DNA from: Atherix ibis
Lineage: Eukaryota; Arthropoda; Insecta; Diptera; Athericidae
NCBI GenBank assembly: GCA_958298945.1
Contig: OY282607.1
Span: 78,670,868-78,734,867 of the forward strand
Direction of reading: 5' to 3'
DNA length: 64,000 bases
Below are positions 51,230-63,095 of this stretch, piece after piece. Numbering within the stretch: the first letter of the stretch is position 1; each line of letters starts with the position of its first letter. Below the pieces are notes generated by a model. That model did not search any database and was not told the origin of the DNA. It saw nothing but the letters and a program-made list of their open reading frames with translations. Both the position numbers and the translations under genes were made by a program.

Positions 51230-53150
51230 TAAGAATCCTCATAAAAACGAGTTATTCATTTTGTAGTTTGAAAAGTAAAGCTCTGTAATTTGACAACTAC
51301 TTTACACATAAATTATTAAAGTAATATTTTGTTTTAGTGTAAAGTATGCCATTTTATATTATGGATTGCTTATTTACTAAACTATTATAAAAACTTTCCA
51401 CAAAAATAGTGATTTTGCTTAACTATGTTTCGCGTTTTAATAGGAGATTATTGGTCGTCTCATTTCTTGTGCTCGATGGATACGTCAACAAGCAAAATTA
51501 CCACATAGGTACTCTGAAAACACACAAGCGACTGTAGGAAAGCCATTGTACAATATATGCGAGAAGTGATTGTCTGATGTGGTTTTTTGGTCTGAAGTAT
51601 CAATATCCCCCCATTTCTTAAAAAAATAACGAAGAGTGACCGTTTCCGTCGATTTTAAGCATAATGGCTATATTCAACAAAACGGCATCATAAGCTACAG
51701 AACACGATAAAGTTTGGCTTTATTACGCGACACGTTGCCAGTACACGTAATTTAGAGATTTGGTGATGCCAATTGGTCTCGATCTGACACCGTTGGACTT
51801 TTTTTTGTGAGGCTACGCAAAAGATCGCATTTTCTTTGATAATTCTCAAACTTACATAATCGGCGAGCGACAACCACGAGTTCGGTCTAGGTATGCTGAT
51901 TCAAAGAACTCTAGACACCCCGGGCTCGCGCCACGGTTTTCCAGTTTGACACTCCCAGCATGTTTTTGGCATACTGGCTAACACCGTTACTCCAACAAAG
52001 ACAGGACTTATCATCACTTCTAAATGGAGTCACTGTAGACTTTCCGGGTAGAATCTTCCTCATATATACGGATTAAGTGTCCAAATCATCACAGCCTATT
52101 TAGTTTAAACATCCTATCGAGGATCTCATAGTTAAACAGGCTCCGGAATCGTACATCCTTATGTAAGGTGCAACAAATTCTTGGAAGGATTCTCTTCTCG
52201 AACGTGGACAAGAGTTCGCAATAGTTTTTGCTGATAACCAACATAGCCGGAAAATACATGTGAACTTTCAAAATTAATGTCCAGTAGAGTAGTAGCTTCG
52301 ACTTTATGGTCGGAATTTTCGAGCGAAATAATTTAGACTAACTGAATTATGCTCTGTTGGCTGTCAGCAGCCGTGCGCCTATTTCTTCCTTCATGTTACT
52401 ATCGGCTGCGACCCTTGACACCAAATAGGAAAATTACTTAACTATTTCGAAGCAATAATCTCCTATCTGTATGTGACTAATGCTAGTTAGCCTTGTCTTC
52501 GATGTCGATACTGCCACCATGTACTTTGTTTTGCCTTCATTTATGTGAAGTATAAGATTTTTCACCGCTGGCTCAATCTTGATGGAGTTCACACTGATCT
52601 TTTTGATCAACATCTGCTAGAAGCTGAGTTACGAATCACTTTTTCCAGCGCCAGGTTAAAAAGAACGAACAAATGTGCGTCTCCCTGCCGAAGACCATTG
52701 TGTATATTAAATAGCTCTGAAATTGTTTCGCCCGCCTTAACTCTTCCTCTTACACTATTCATTGTTAGCCTAGTCAGTCTAAACAGTTTTTCAAGGATGC
52801 TAAACTCTCCCATGGATGTGTAGAGTTTTACCCTAGCTATGATATCATAAGCGGTCTTAAAGTCTATGAACAGATCCCTGCAGTGAAACTACTTTGGTAT
52901 AGACCAATAATTTTTAGGGTAAATGCAGCTATTCTGCCTAGTAAAATAGCGGAAAATATCTTATAGATGGTCTCAAACTTTAGAACATTTAAAAACTAAC
53001 ATCCGTCAAGCACTCGTAATGTCCGAATTACCACCAGAAATATGTGAAAAAGTAATCAAAGTTTACCTCAAAAGGATCGAGTCCTGCAAGAAGTCTTATG
53101 GTAACTATTTGAATAATTTTATATTTATTACATAAGCGGCAAGATACAAG
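51230..53150 (+). mobile_element. Family A ITm transposon relic, split by a LINE
   Basis: The 5' part shows GTTATTCATTTTGTAGTTTG, then the TTTATATTATGGATTG start region (ATG at 51359), the peptide DGYVNKQNYH (about 51475) and the VTVWC-like region. Next come an FFWSEGINIPPF-like decayed block and the LTPLDFFL-like LTPLDFFCEATQ at about 51788, then DRIFFDNSQT. The frame is cut at 51853 by the LINE and resumes at 52972 with QTLEHLKTNIRQALVMSELP, PEICEKVI, RIESCKKSYG and NYLNNFIFI, the usual end of this family. Because the flanks join in phase across the LINE, the order of events is clear. Confidence 0.75.
51854..52971 (-). mobile_element. 5'-truncated LINE inserted in a family A transposon, 10-bp target duplication
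   Basis: Minus-strand coding similarity runs from about 52870 down to 51870. It includes HNGLRQGDA and LFNLALEKVIRNS (reverse transcriptase), then KTKYMVAVSTS, IGDYCFEIVK and FSYLVSRVAA. Later blocks are EEIGARLLTANRA, LLLYWTLIL, FEKRILPRIC and VSNWKTVARARGVW, the usual C-terminal order of this LINE type in arthropods. Stops and frameshifts are many. The insert is bounded by TCTCAAACTT at 51844-51853 and again at 52972-52981, a 10-bp target-site duplication. Family A coding sequence continues across the joined flanks. There is no poly(A) at the 3' (left) end. The clade is not named with confidence. Confidence 0.85.
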
Positions 53151-53394
53151 CGATATAATGAAATCCGTATTGAGGTCTATTTTATTTATGTTAACCTTAC
53201 TTTCTGAAGCATAAATTGGATAATCCTTTAACTTAAAATGTGCGAAAATTTTCTATTGTCATATACTAGGAGCTTGTCAACCTAGTACCTATAACTACGT
53301 AGTCCTGTAGAGCGTTATAAGTGAAGTTGTGTATTTTGTAGAGCGACGACAATGCGCCAAATTTTGTGTTAAACTCAGTTTGTGTTAAACTCAT

Positions 53395-53850
53395 ATTACT
53401 TATCAAAAACACAAGTTTGTGGTTCAAAGTAGAATTTTTGAATGACTGAGAAGCAGTGGAAAATAAACCTCGCAGGGAGACCTTCAACATTGCAAAATGT
53501 GAAATCAGTGAGGTCAAACCGTCGATGAACATTGAAGTTGATGAGGAATTCCTTGAAAGGTTCAGAAAGAAGGATCCTTCGTGTCAGTTTGGATATAGCA
53601 GACAAGTGTTCCACCATCAACGAGTTTTTATCTGAAAAAACGATTCCTGAAGTCTTAGTCCGAGTGACTTTCTTTTACTCTACAAGATCAATAAGCACTT
53701 GAACGGATATTATAACATCTAAAGTCGAGGAGCCTGGAAGTGGAAACAATTCCTCGGCCGATGTACCATATAGCTGCCCAAGGTGAACTACTTTCAAGGG
53801 AATAACATTAATATTTAAAAACGAAATAAAATTGTTGAAAAAAATTAGTC
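53395..53850 (+). mobile_element. Mariner relic of a further family, internally deleted
   Basis: The plus strand reads LAGRPSTLQN and VKSVRSNRR with TLKLMRNSLKGSERRILRVS (about 53470-53600), resembling the mariner HTH region. This joins directly to STINEFLSEKTIPEVL (about 53610). In another frame follow SPSDFLLLYKINKHLNGYYN (third-Asp block), then WKQFLGRCTI and VNYFQGNNINI, the normal C-terminal end. The catalytic first and second Asp region is deleted. Similarity is recognisable but eroded. Confidence 0.6.
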
Positions 53851-54893
53851 TTACTATTTATTATTTTGCCACACATTCTACACTATTAGTTGTAATAAAT
53901 AAAATTATCTGAAAATTATTGTTTTTTTTAACTAAATTCAAAAGCAAATTTTCTTCTACTAAATAAACAATTTTCTTTTATACAATTTCATGTTTTTTTT
54001 GTAAAAGAGCAACAACAAGTATTATTTCTTGAATTCTGATTTTAGAATTACTTAATTGAAATCATTTTTACATAAAATTTCTCCGACATCAAATCAAATA
54101 AAGACTATACGAGAATAGGGAGATGTTCGTGCCGAACCCACGGATTTAAAGAAAAGCACTCTGTTTTTGTTTTATGTTAAATTTTTATTAGTTATTTTAT
54201 ATTTTAAAAAAAATTCAATACAATTTCTATTCATTTTATAAATTCTATTATTATAATATTAAAATATATGCAAACATTTTTTCAAAAAAAAAAAAAAACT
54301 TTGTAACAAATTATCAAAAATAATTTTCTTAATTTCTAACTAAGCTTTTAGCTATTAATTTAAAATTAATCTTGTACTTTTAGAAAAGTATTTTTATTTA
54401 CCAAAAATACTATTGTTAGTTTTGAATAATGAATTTTTAATTAAGCTATGGTAGATTTTTTCTTCAAAATTTTTCTGTATTAAATTTAAATCAAAATTTC
54501 TTACAATATCTCTTTTTTCTGTTGGTCTATTCAGACATAAAATTTAGATTTTTATTTAAATTAAAGAAAATATTTATTTTGTATTTATAAAAGTATATAT
54601 TTTTTTTAATATCATACTAAATAATAAAACTAGAGTATTTTTTTTATTTCAAAATAACTTATGTTGTTCATAAACGGATATTAATTTTTAATAAGTTCAA
54701 TAAACTGATTCGAAAAGACTTAGACGAAATAAAATAATTATTTAATTAAATATTTATTTATAGCTTTAACAATTTTCCATCAATTTTATTTATCAATTAT
54801 ACATTAATATTTTTTCTTTGTGTTAACGTCAATTTATACACATTTTTTTTTCTTATATTTATTTTAATGAATTTATTTATATTCGGTTTTGTT

Positions 54894-54912
54894 TGGGGGG
54901 AGGGGGGGGGGG
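54894..54912. repeat. Poly(G) tract
   Basis: About 19 bases of G with a single A interruption, about 930 bp downstream of the Nmdar2 stop codon. Such tracts can form G-quadruplexes and are prone to sequencing error. Confidence 0.85.
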
Positions 54913-55683
54913 AAGATGCGTTTGTTTGGTTTGTTTAATTTCAACATACAACAATTATTTTAATCTACTTTTTATGTTATATTTTTATTTATTTATAATA
55001 AAATATTGTCTCATTAGTTTATATTAATTCATTTTTAATTTTTAATATATTATTATTAAAAGAAAAACTCAATTTTTTTACTATTGCCATAAAAATAAAA
55101 GAATTTTTAAAATGGTGAATAGTATTTGATTTTTACTCTTGATAAATATTTATAAATGTACTTATATCAGTAACACTTACACATATATTGTATTATATTG
55201 AAAGAATTTCTTTTTTTAAATTTATTTTTAAATATGCTCAAAAAAAAATATATTTCCTTGAATTGGCTTACTTTTGAATGTTCAATAGGATAAAAAAAAA
55301 TAGTAAAAAAAGACTCTTTTAACATATAATTTTTTTAAAAGAATATTTCCATTTTTTACCCAACAAAAAAAAATCCCTGAAGTTGATAATTTTTAAAGAT
55401 GATAATAATTCTTTCTACCGGAACTGGCTCAGATTTTGGGTGCTGTTTAAAACCGACAACCTAATTAAATTCGGTTCAATTTTTTCCCCTTTTTTATTAG
55501 TTTTTGTGTTTATTTTTGGAGAAAAATAATATACCTATACTATACACACATTCCTTTTTTAATAATTCACCATTTTTTAATTGATTTTTAACTAAAATGT
55601 AATTGAAACAAAATTCAACTCACTAATTTTATAAACAGTTCAATTTACACAGTTACGATTATATTGTATTATTTCCTACTATT

Positions 55684-55722
55684 TTATATATATATATGTA
55701 TTTATATATATATATATGGATG
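55684..55722. repeat. (TA)n microsatellite
   Basis: Two TA runs broken by TGTATT, lying about 120 bp past the stop codon of Nmdar2 on its strand, so probably within its 3' UTR. Confidence 0.85.
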
Positions 55723-55844
55723 TATGAGTATATGTTTTTTTTTTTATAAAATCGTTTATTATTAGCAAAACTAATATGAAAATTTATTCATATTGTTCTT
55801 CTTCCATAATATCAATATTTAAAAGAATTTTTATAAAATACTTT

Positions 55845-58800
55845 TTATAGAACTGTTTCCATTTCAGCAATTTCGGTTTTATATGACCTTAAAAAAATAA
55901 CAATTTCCACTTGCTTAAGATCATATTAATTGTAAGAAAATAAATAATGGCTTACCATCTGTAAAGATCTTGTGCACTTCCGCCAATACTCAAGTTACCA
56001 AGAAGTGGTGGCCTATCTTTGAATGCATGATTAAGAAGATCTGATGCTGATGATAATCTAAAATGAGCCAATTAAAAAAATCGATTTTAATTAATTACAT
56101 TTGAATATTTTATTCCTAAACTGACTAGACTAGTTAATATTTTTACCTTATCTGAGGTGGTTTTATTCCATGCTTATCCATAGTCTTCTCAAGTTGACGG
56201 ATTCTAAGTCGTGCCATGTCAAGTTCATGCTTTACTTTCCATAAATGCGTATCACATATTGGATCGGTGCAGCGATGTTTCTTTATTATTTCCTGGGCTT
56301 CAAAAACAGCTCCTCTAAACGTGAGTGATTTACCCATCGACAAAGATATAAGCGCACAGCAACCACCACGATCGGATTTGGCCAAACGTTTTCTGAAGTA
56401 CTTAAAATACAAATGTTCCAGACCGAGCAGAAGAGCAGCTAACAGAATTCCAGCCATTAGCAATAAGAACGCTGACAAGAACTGCTCCAGAGCTAGGGGA
56501 TCCGAAGATTTATGCTCCTGTTTACCGGGCCTACATGAACCTGTCATCCAGTATCTTCGAAGTCTCTCAAGATCGCCATTGGCTCGGAACTCCAGCAATC
56601 TTTTATTAAACATTTGCACATATTTCGAATTTCTACTAAATGCCAAACCATAGCCTGAAATTGGGAAAATAGAATTGATCACCTGCGTACCTGATATCAA
56701 CCCAACTTCTATAACTTCTATTCCCGAGCACTTACCCGTCATTGCATACCAACTACCAACAGTCAACAAACGGCAGTCCTCATCTTGGGCGACCAAATAA
56801 TCCAAAACAGTTCCATCATAAATGAATGCATCTAGCGTACCGCCTAAAACTGCAGTAACACCCTCAGCAACGCTTGTCTTATTATAACTAAAACGGAGTA
56901 TAAATAAGGAAAAATTAGAAAATAATTAAAAATGCTTATGAAAAGCTAATATTCTATTTAGACAGGACGACATGTAGACACAGAAATCAATGACCCAACA
57001 ACATCATAGACATACTCTCTCATATAGTAGTGCATGTCCTTAAAGTATTTTGCAATCGTGGAATCAGTATGACTCCACGGTATAGTGCCGAATTTGAATG
57101 TTGGTTTATGTGAATATGGACGGGCTAGACGACTGTCGTCTAGTCCGGTAAATTCATGGAACTCCTCACTGAAAGAATAGAAAGAATTAATTTAAAAAAC
57201 CATGATCAGTTCATTTGAATTGTCCATCTTATTACTACCGAGTTATCATGAAGGCTGCAAGATTGGCAGTGTATATGGCCAGGAATACCACAGCAAACAT
57301 AGCCCAAACATTTGTCATGAAACGTGCTGTAAATCCTCTTGGTGAGTCGACATGCACTGCTGCCTGGAACAACACTGCCCATACCAACCAATATGTTCGG
57401 AACAACGAAAACCGATACGGAATGACTGAGCCTGTCTGCAGGGACAATTTCATATCAAATCCGCTCGGAGATAGCCATTCGAACAAGAATATCATGAACG
57501 TTGCCGCCTGAATTGCTACAATTCCGACCTATCAAGACCAAAATATCACTTTCAGTCCTTTTAATATAAACATAATAATATGATTTGTATTTACCAACAT
57601 CCATGATGCAGTATCGAATGGTTCTAAAAACGCAGTTGGCGAAATAATTCCAGTTCGCTTTGCAACAACAATAGCCATCCCAGTTTCCATGAACGGCTCA
57701 CTAAAATCAACGACAGCTTCACGTTCGGCATTGATCATCAACGATGTAAGCACCATGTCCGTTTTTCGATTAACCAAATCTGCTATGAGCCCGTTCCACT
57801 TGCCATTTTCTAAAGTACCCCATTTTCCGTCCTCAACTCGGACCAATTCATAGGTGAATCCCAACTCTTCGGCGAACTTCTCCAGCAGGTCAATACAGAA
57901 TCCACTGCAACATTGATAAAAGGACCCGTTTCGGTGAGCTTGACCCATGTCGATGTCGGTCATGTCATGATCAGCCGCTACCCGACAAAGCACTCCTCTG
58001 TCCATAAGACATTTACCGCTAATAGGATCAGCTGGAGATAAATTTATGTAAGGAGCCTCTTCCAGGAATGTTATCTTCAGATGAAATTTTTCCGGTACGC
58101 CCTGGGGTGGTGCATGCGAATTTCCTGGCCAAGCAATGTCTCGAATATCCAACTTTTGGGTTTCCCACGACTTCCAGACACCGATCTGGAAAACCAAAAT
58201 TATTTTCTAACTATCATCAGAAAGGCAATTTCAAAAGCATTCTTAATTCTAATGCGTTTAATTTTTTGCATGCGTCATGGAGTTGCGTCAAAGTTAGAGA
58301 GTGAATTTTTAGTGACTGGAAGTGATTAGCTGATAGCAAAATATCATTCAACCTCCAACTTCCGGTTGCCAACTTTTTGAAGCATTGCTCTAATATTGAT
58401 GCATGCAGCAAAATTTCACGTATCCGAAATTCAGAATTTCTCTTGTTTGTACTTAATTCCAATCAAAATTAGCATATCTTGAGATAAATAGGATAAAAGA
58501 ATTATAATAAAATCAAAATTAAAATGACAAAATTAATTAAAATAAGCATTTCCTGTTTAACCAAATCATATGTGTAATGTGGTAAAATGGAAAGACACAC
58601 CTAATTTTAAAAATAATTAACGAAAAAATTTCTCATAGAATAAAAACTAATTGCAATTTATAATAATTCCCAGACATTACCTCTTCCCATACAAGATTTT
58701 TACTATTAACACTTGGCCGTAAATTCATGATTTTTAATTCCGCTGATTTCAAATCTCCATCGGCTGTAAACTCAATGTTTGGTTTGTTTGTGTCGCCCTC

Positions 58801-60055
58801 AATCGATACATTACGCAAATATTTAAAGAATCTAAAGAAAAATATTCTTTTGGAGTAATTGAAAATCGGTTAATTTATAGATTTTAACTTACACTTCGCC
58901 ATTGTCCCAACGACCTTTTCCTTCATCTTCACAGGACAACTGTTGAGTATTCAATTTCCTGCCTTGATTGGCTGGATCGTTAATGTAACTTTCTACGCCG
59001 TACGCATAAATTTTGATAGCATTTGAAATTTCGTTCATCAGAGCCGGACTGCTCGTATCGAAATGGACTCCAAGCATTCCGACTGGAAACTGTGAATGGG
59101 CATCTCTCTTCTCAATAACTGACTGGGTAACTACCCAAACATAATTTTCCCCGGTGATTTTCAATTCTTCAGCCGCTCGCAGTATATCGATAGCCTCACC
59201 CTGGGTGGCATACAGAAGCATAACTCGGGCCTCACTATTCACTAACTCCAACAGATCACTGGGTCGTGTTACTATGATGGAGTTTAGTATTGTAAACTTG
59301 AAGTGTTCTTGCATTTCGGTGACACGCTCTCGGACAGCCTGAACGAAATCATCGTGCCCGGCTATCTGAGAGGTGACCACCGAAAACTGATGCCATTTGT
59401 AACGCTCCAGTATGCTAAGCATCGCTGCACTTTGATGTTCGATACTCGGCGCCAGTTGTAATTGCAATGTTGACTGGGAAGCCCTTCTCTCCAGCCCAGA
59501 GTTATCCGCATTCCAAGATATCACAGGAATACCCAAGTATCCAGCCAATTGGAGGAAATATTGCGCCGACGCAGTACTTCGACCGTATTGTTCATTGTTC
59601 ATCATATACAATATCGCTGACACGTTTGCTCTTAAAAACTCCTTGCAAAGCGTATTAAGAATAGCTGAACCAACAGAAGTAAGAAAATTCTCATTTATCC
59701 AAATGCTATTTAAAAATAATAATAATAATAAGAAAAAACTATTGTACGAACCTGTTGGACTAGGTGTTAATGACATCATATCAAAATGAATGTTCGACGT
59801 TTGGAAGACATGGTCTTTGAGAAAGGTCAGCTTATTGCCGCGTGGTTTCTGCAATCCCTGCACAGCCGAATTAATAGCCCTCAAGTACTCTCTCTTACCG
59901 AAATTCGTATGCGGAGCAATCAATCCAATATTGAGTTGATTGCTACTTTCGGTACTTTTCGGTGAATTTCCTGACCGCCAACCAGTTGAAATCGTTACGT
60001 AACAAAGCACCACAAAAACTGTGGCTATCCAACCGAGAGGATGTTTACGTTTCAT
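55845..60055 (-). CDS. Nmdar2: NMDA-type ionotropic glutamate receptor subunit 2
   Basis: Ten exons on the minus strand: 60055-59752, 59664-58893, 58831-58681, 58185-57595, 57528-57239, 57168-57016, 56887-56736, 56654-56147, 56057-55956 and 55887-55845. All introns are GT-AG, and the phases close exactly to 3066 nt (1021 aa plus stop). The product is a membrane ligand-gated cation channel subunit that in the family pairs with Nmdar1 and binds glutamate. A signal peptide is followed by the amino-terminal domain (to about residue 400) and ligand lobe S1 (about 430-600). S1 has the agonist arginine in SLMINAERE (R565). M1 starts at about 610, the pore loop [10 protein letters not shown] has Q661, M3 is [12 protein letters not shown] (about 688-699), lobe S2 includes YDGTVLDYL (D778), and M4 is about 866-888. 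The tail is cysteine-rich and ends in ETVL, a PDZ-ligand-like motif. The sequence matches what I recall of Drosophila Nmdar2 closely, so identity is firm. The last two small exons and the start codon are the least certain parts. Confidence 0.95.
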
Positions 60056-61529
60056 GGCTCTTTCCTTTTACCTTTTTTTCCTTTTCACATCAACTATTAT
60101 AAAAGATTTTTATTCCTACGTTTTTTTCATAGCCAAATATAAGACGCCATTATTTAAATGAATCAATTTTCTTCAACACTAATGACTACAATCCTTCGTT
60201 TTAATTTGTTGACACATAAATATATTAACTTTTTATTTAATTATTTTTATAAATACTATCAAAAAAAAAATCTTCATTTACAATTTATAAATTGATCGAT
60301 TTTCAAGTTTTCACAAACGGGTGCGCCTAGGAGTCGTATTACGAAATTCTAAAAGGAGTGTTCGGATAAAATCACAATAAAACCAATTCAAATTTTATTA
60401 ATTTCTTTTTCCTTATACAAAACTTACAAGATTTATTTAACTGATGAGATTTTTTTTTTAGAAAAATCTTGATATTTTTATTAAATAGAATTCCATTGAC
60501 TAAAGCCAATTAGATAAGGAACGTCCACACCCTGAAAAAGTTTCAACCAATCTATAATACGTTTCACGAATGAAGGATGAATGATTCTAAGGATGCTGTT
60601 TTTATCTTTCTATTCGCACGCATGGACCACAATCGATGTTTGTATTATATGTATTCATGTACAAGTACTAAGATTCAGTGTAAACATAATCTGCGCATGT
60701 TAACTGGCAGCATAAACAAAAATTATTACACGTGACACCAGAGAAATAAACTTTTCTTTTATTTTTGATCAGAATCTGTACTGCCAACAATATTTGTTCT
60801 GACTTGCCAATCAACAAAATTGAATCTAGAAAATTTGTTAAATTTGAACCTGCAATATTTTAATTATTATTAATCCTTCAAACCAATTCATTAGAACGAA
60901 ACTATAAGAAATTAGGATACATTTTTTTTTATTAAATAAGCTTCGATAAATAATAAAACTTCATTTTTATAATCTCTAATCAAGTAAAATACAGAGAAAA
61001 AAAAATAAAAATTTCCATAATTTGATTCCGTTTAAAAAAAAAATAAAAAATAACTAAAAAAATATATTGTAATAGAAAAAGTTTTGAGAAATTTCTTAAA
61101 TTCTGCGAATTCTGGCCATCAAATTATCATGTTTACAATGCCAAAAAAATAGCAGTCCTTCTTTATCATAAAACTTCCAGGTTGGAATTTTTTTAGTTTT
61201 ATGTTTGCAAACGGATTGATTTACCCAAAACCAATTTAATCAGTCTAGACGCATTTAAAGAACAAAACTTAAAATATAAGAAGCCACAAGTTAATAAAAT
61301 GCTTATAAACGCATTTGTCTTTTAACATCAAGAAAAATAATACGACAAAATAAAATAAAATTTATATTTACTAAAAATAGATTTTTTTATCTTAAATTGG
61401 TAAGCAAAAAGTTCTGCTCTGATATAAATATTTAAAAGTTTCTTTGATTTACAAGAATTAAAAAGGGTTTGAGTCTAATAGATACTGAAAAACAATGAAA
61501 TGCTATTAAAAAAATTATTTAGACATGGA
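60056..61529. other. Upstream flank of Nmdar2
   Basis: Should hold the Nmdar2 promoter and 5' UTR. No core promoter motif or further coding exon could be assigned. 60340-60780 is slightly less AT-rich. Confidence 0.5.
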
Positions 61530-62180
61530 AAAAACATATAAAAAGATGCAGAAATTTATCGGGTGGTTTGCGAAATTGGTTTTAACCGGCTCCGAAATAC
61601 CATACATCCAAAAGATGGAAACTCGTCTTAAAATACGTTCTACGTTGTAACAAACTGACTGGGTGAATGGCAAACTTAGTTAAACAAAGAACTTATTTTA
61701 GTATCATATATTTTCTGTACTTGTAGAGAATATTAAAGGTTTTTTATACAAGTTTTAAAAAAATAGCCTGGAAGAAGTTAAAGAAATTTTTACTTTATTG
61801 ACCAAGCGACATCGCGCATTAATAGATTAAATTTCGAAAAGTAGCAGGTTAATTGGCCTTTGGAAAAAAGGCTAAGTGTTTTGTGAATAGATGAATCCAA
61901 AATTGTCCTCGTTAGTTTTTTGAACTGTACATTTTAAAGCTCCGCCCCTGCGGAGGGATGTTAAGTATATACTAGCTTCTCATCTCAATGATGGCATAAA
62001 AAGGTAAAAATACGAGTAGCTAACAAGGGGCAAAAGTAGTAACGTGGCCGGTAAATGTGATATTAAAATTTATAGTAAAGTGATTAATATCACATAGTAA
62101 TGGTGGCGCATGTACAATATTGATGAGGAAAGAAAAGTTGGGAAGTAGAGAAGGAAGAGAAGAGGAAAAAGGTCAGAAAG

Positions 62181-62640
62181 TTACAAGATTGCTGACCACT
62201 ACTCACTGAGCAAGGTACAGACCTAAAGTACTCTAATTTAAAAAGTAGGTAACACGGGAACCGAGACGCCCAAGAGAACGAAATTCAAAATATTAAATAG
62301 ATCTTTCAGGATGCGAGTGAAGTCGAACCTGTTGTTCTGTAAAATATGATGAACTAGTTCTGTGCTCGATTATTGGTGAGGTGCTTAGGCATTTAAGTGG
62401 TGGCTGTGGTTGACGCCTACATTGTGGGTACGATAAACGGATCGCAGCAGGGAGATAACTGGCAAATGTAGTAATACTTTGCAATTATCTCGGGTGTTGT
62501 TACTGCTTATGACAGCAGAGGTTTAAGGTAGGCCTCGTCACAAGCAGTTGAGGTAATCAGCTTGTAAGTGATTACTTACTGCTAGTATTCAGTTATGGTT
62601 TATGCGCTGATTGAGCGTATCTCAATCCCAGTAGTCGTGG
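62181..62640. repeat. Diverged tandem unit, copy 1
   Basis: Landmarks shared with copy 2, in order: TTACAAGATT, CTGACC, TAACACGGGAACCG, TGGCTGTGGTT, CGGGTACGAT-like GTGGGTACGATAAACGGATC, GGGAGATAAC, AGTGATTACT and GATTGAGCGTATCTCAATCC, then TAGTCGTGGGC. The spacing to copy 2 is 539 bp at the start and 440 bp at the end, so the units differ by about 100 bp of indels. No ORF conservation is evident. Confidence 0.8.
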
Positions 62641-62719
62641 GCGACCGGTGATATAAAATCTAAAGATGCGGTATAGCATCATTAAATATAGAGTACATAT
62701 TTGTACAATTCTTAGGAAT

Positions 62720-63095
62720 TTACAAGATTCCTGACCGTAGCTCAATGAGCGGAATACAAACCGAAGTGCTCTTAAAACAAAAATTGTTAACACGGGAACC
62801 GGGATGCCCCATGGTGTTTAAACACACTGTGCCCGATTATGGTGAGGCACCATTTGGCAGCAACGTAGTGGCTGTGGTTAATACCCATATTGCGGGTACG
62901 ATTTACGGATCGCGAATGGGAGATAACCGACAATAACTTGCAATTTGGTAACAACAGTAGACGTTTAAGTAGTCCTCGCCACCAGCAGGTGGAGTAGTCA
63001 ACTTGTAACTGATTACTAACTGTTAACTGCCAGTAATGATGGTGCGTTGATTGAGCGTAACTCAATCCCTATAGTCGTAGGCAACTCGTGGTTTT
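62720..63095. repeat. Diverged tandem unit, copy 2
   Basis: It shares the same ordered landmarks as copy 1 (TTACAAGATTCCTGACC, TAACACGGGAACCGGGATGC, TGGCTGTGGTTAATACCC, GCGGGTACGATTTACGGATC, GGGAGATAAC, GATTGAGCGTAACTCAATCC, TAGTCGTAGGCAACT). The palindrome GATTGAG-CGTAA-CTCAATC is kept in both copies with a change only in the loop, hinting at conserved secondary structure. Confidence 0.8.

Larger units (their letters stand above)
53851..55844. other. Very AT-rich DNA downstream of Nmdar2
   Basis: Presumably includes the Nmdar2 3' UTR. Contains the poly(G) tract at 54894 and the TA microsatellite at 55684. No coding signal. Confidence 0.6.

Noticed and set aside
53266..53394. Tandem-like TTTGTGTTAAACTCA repeat next to a mariner relic
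   Set aside because: Only two short copies; judged a local duplication, not a separate element.
56216..56653. 145-codon plus-strand open frame
   Set aside because: Antisense of Nmdar2 exon 8.
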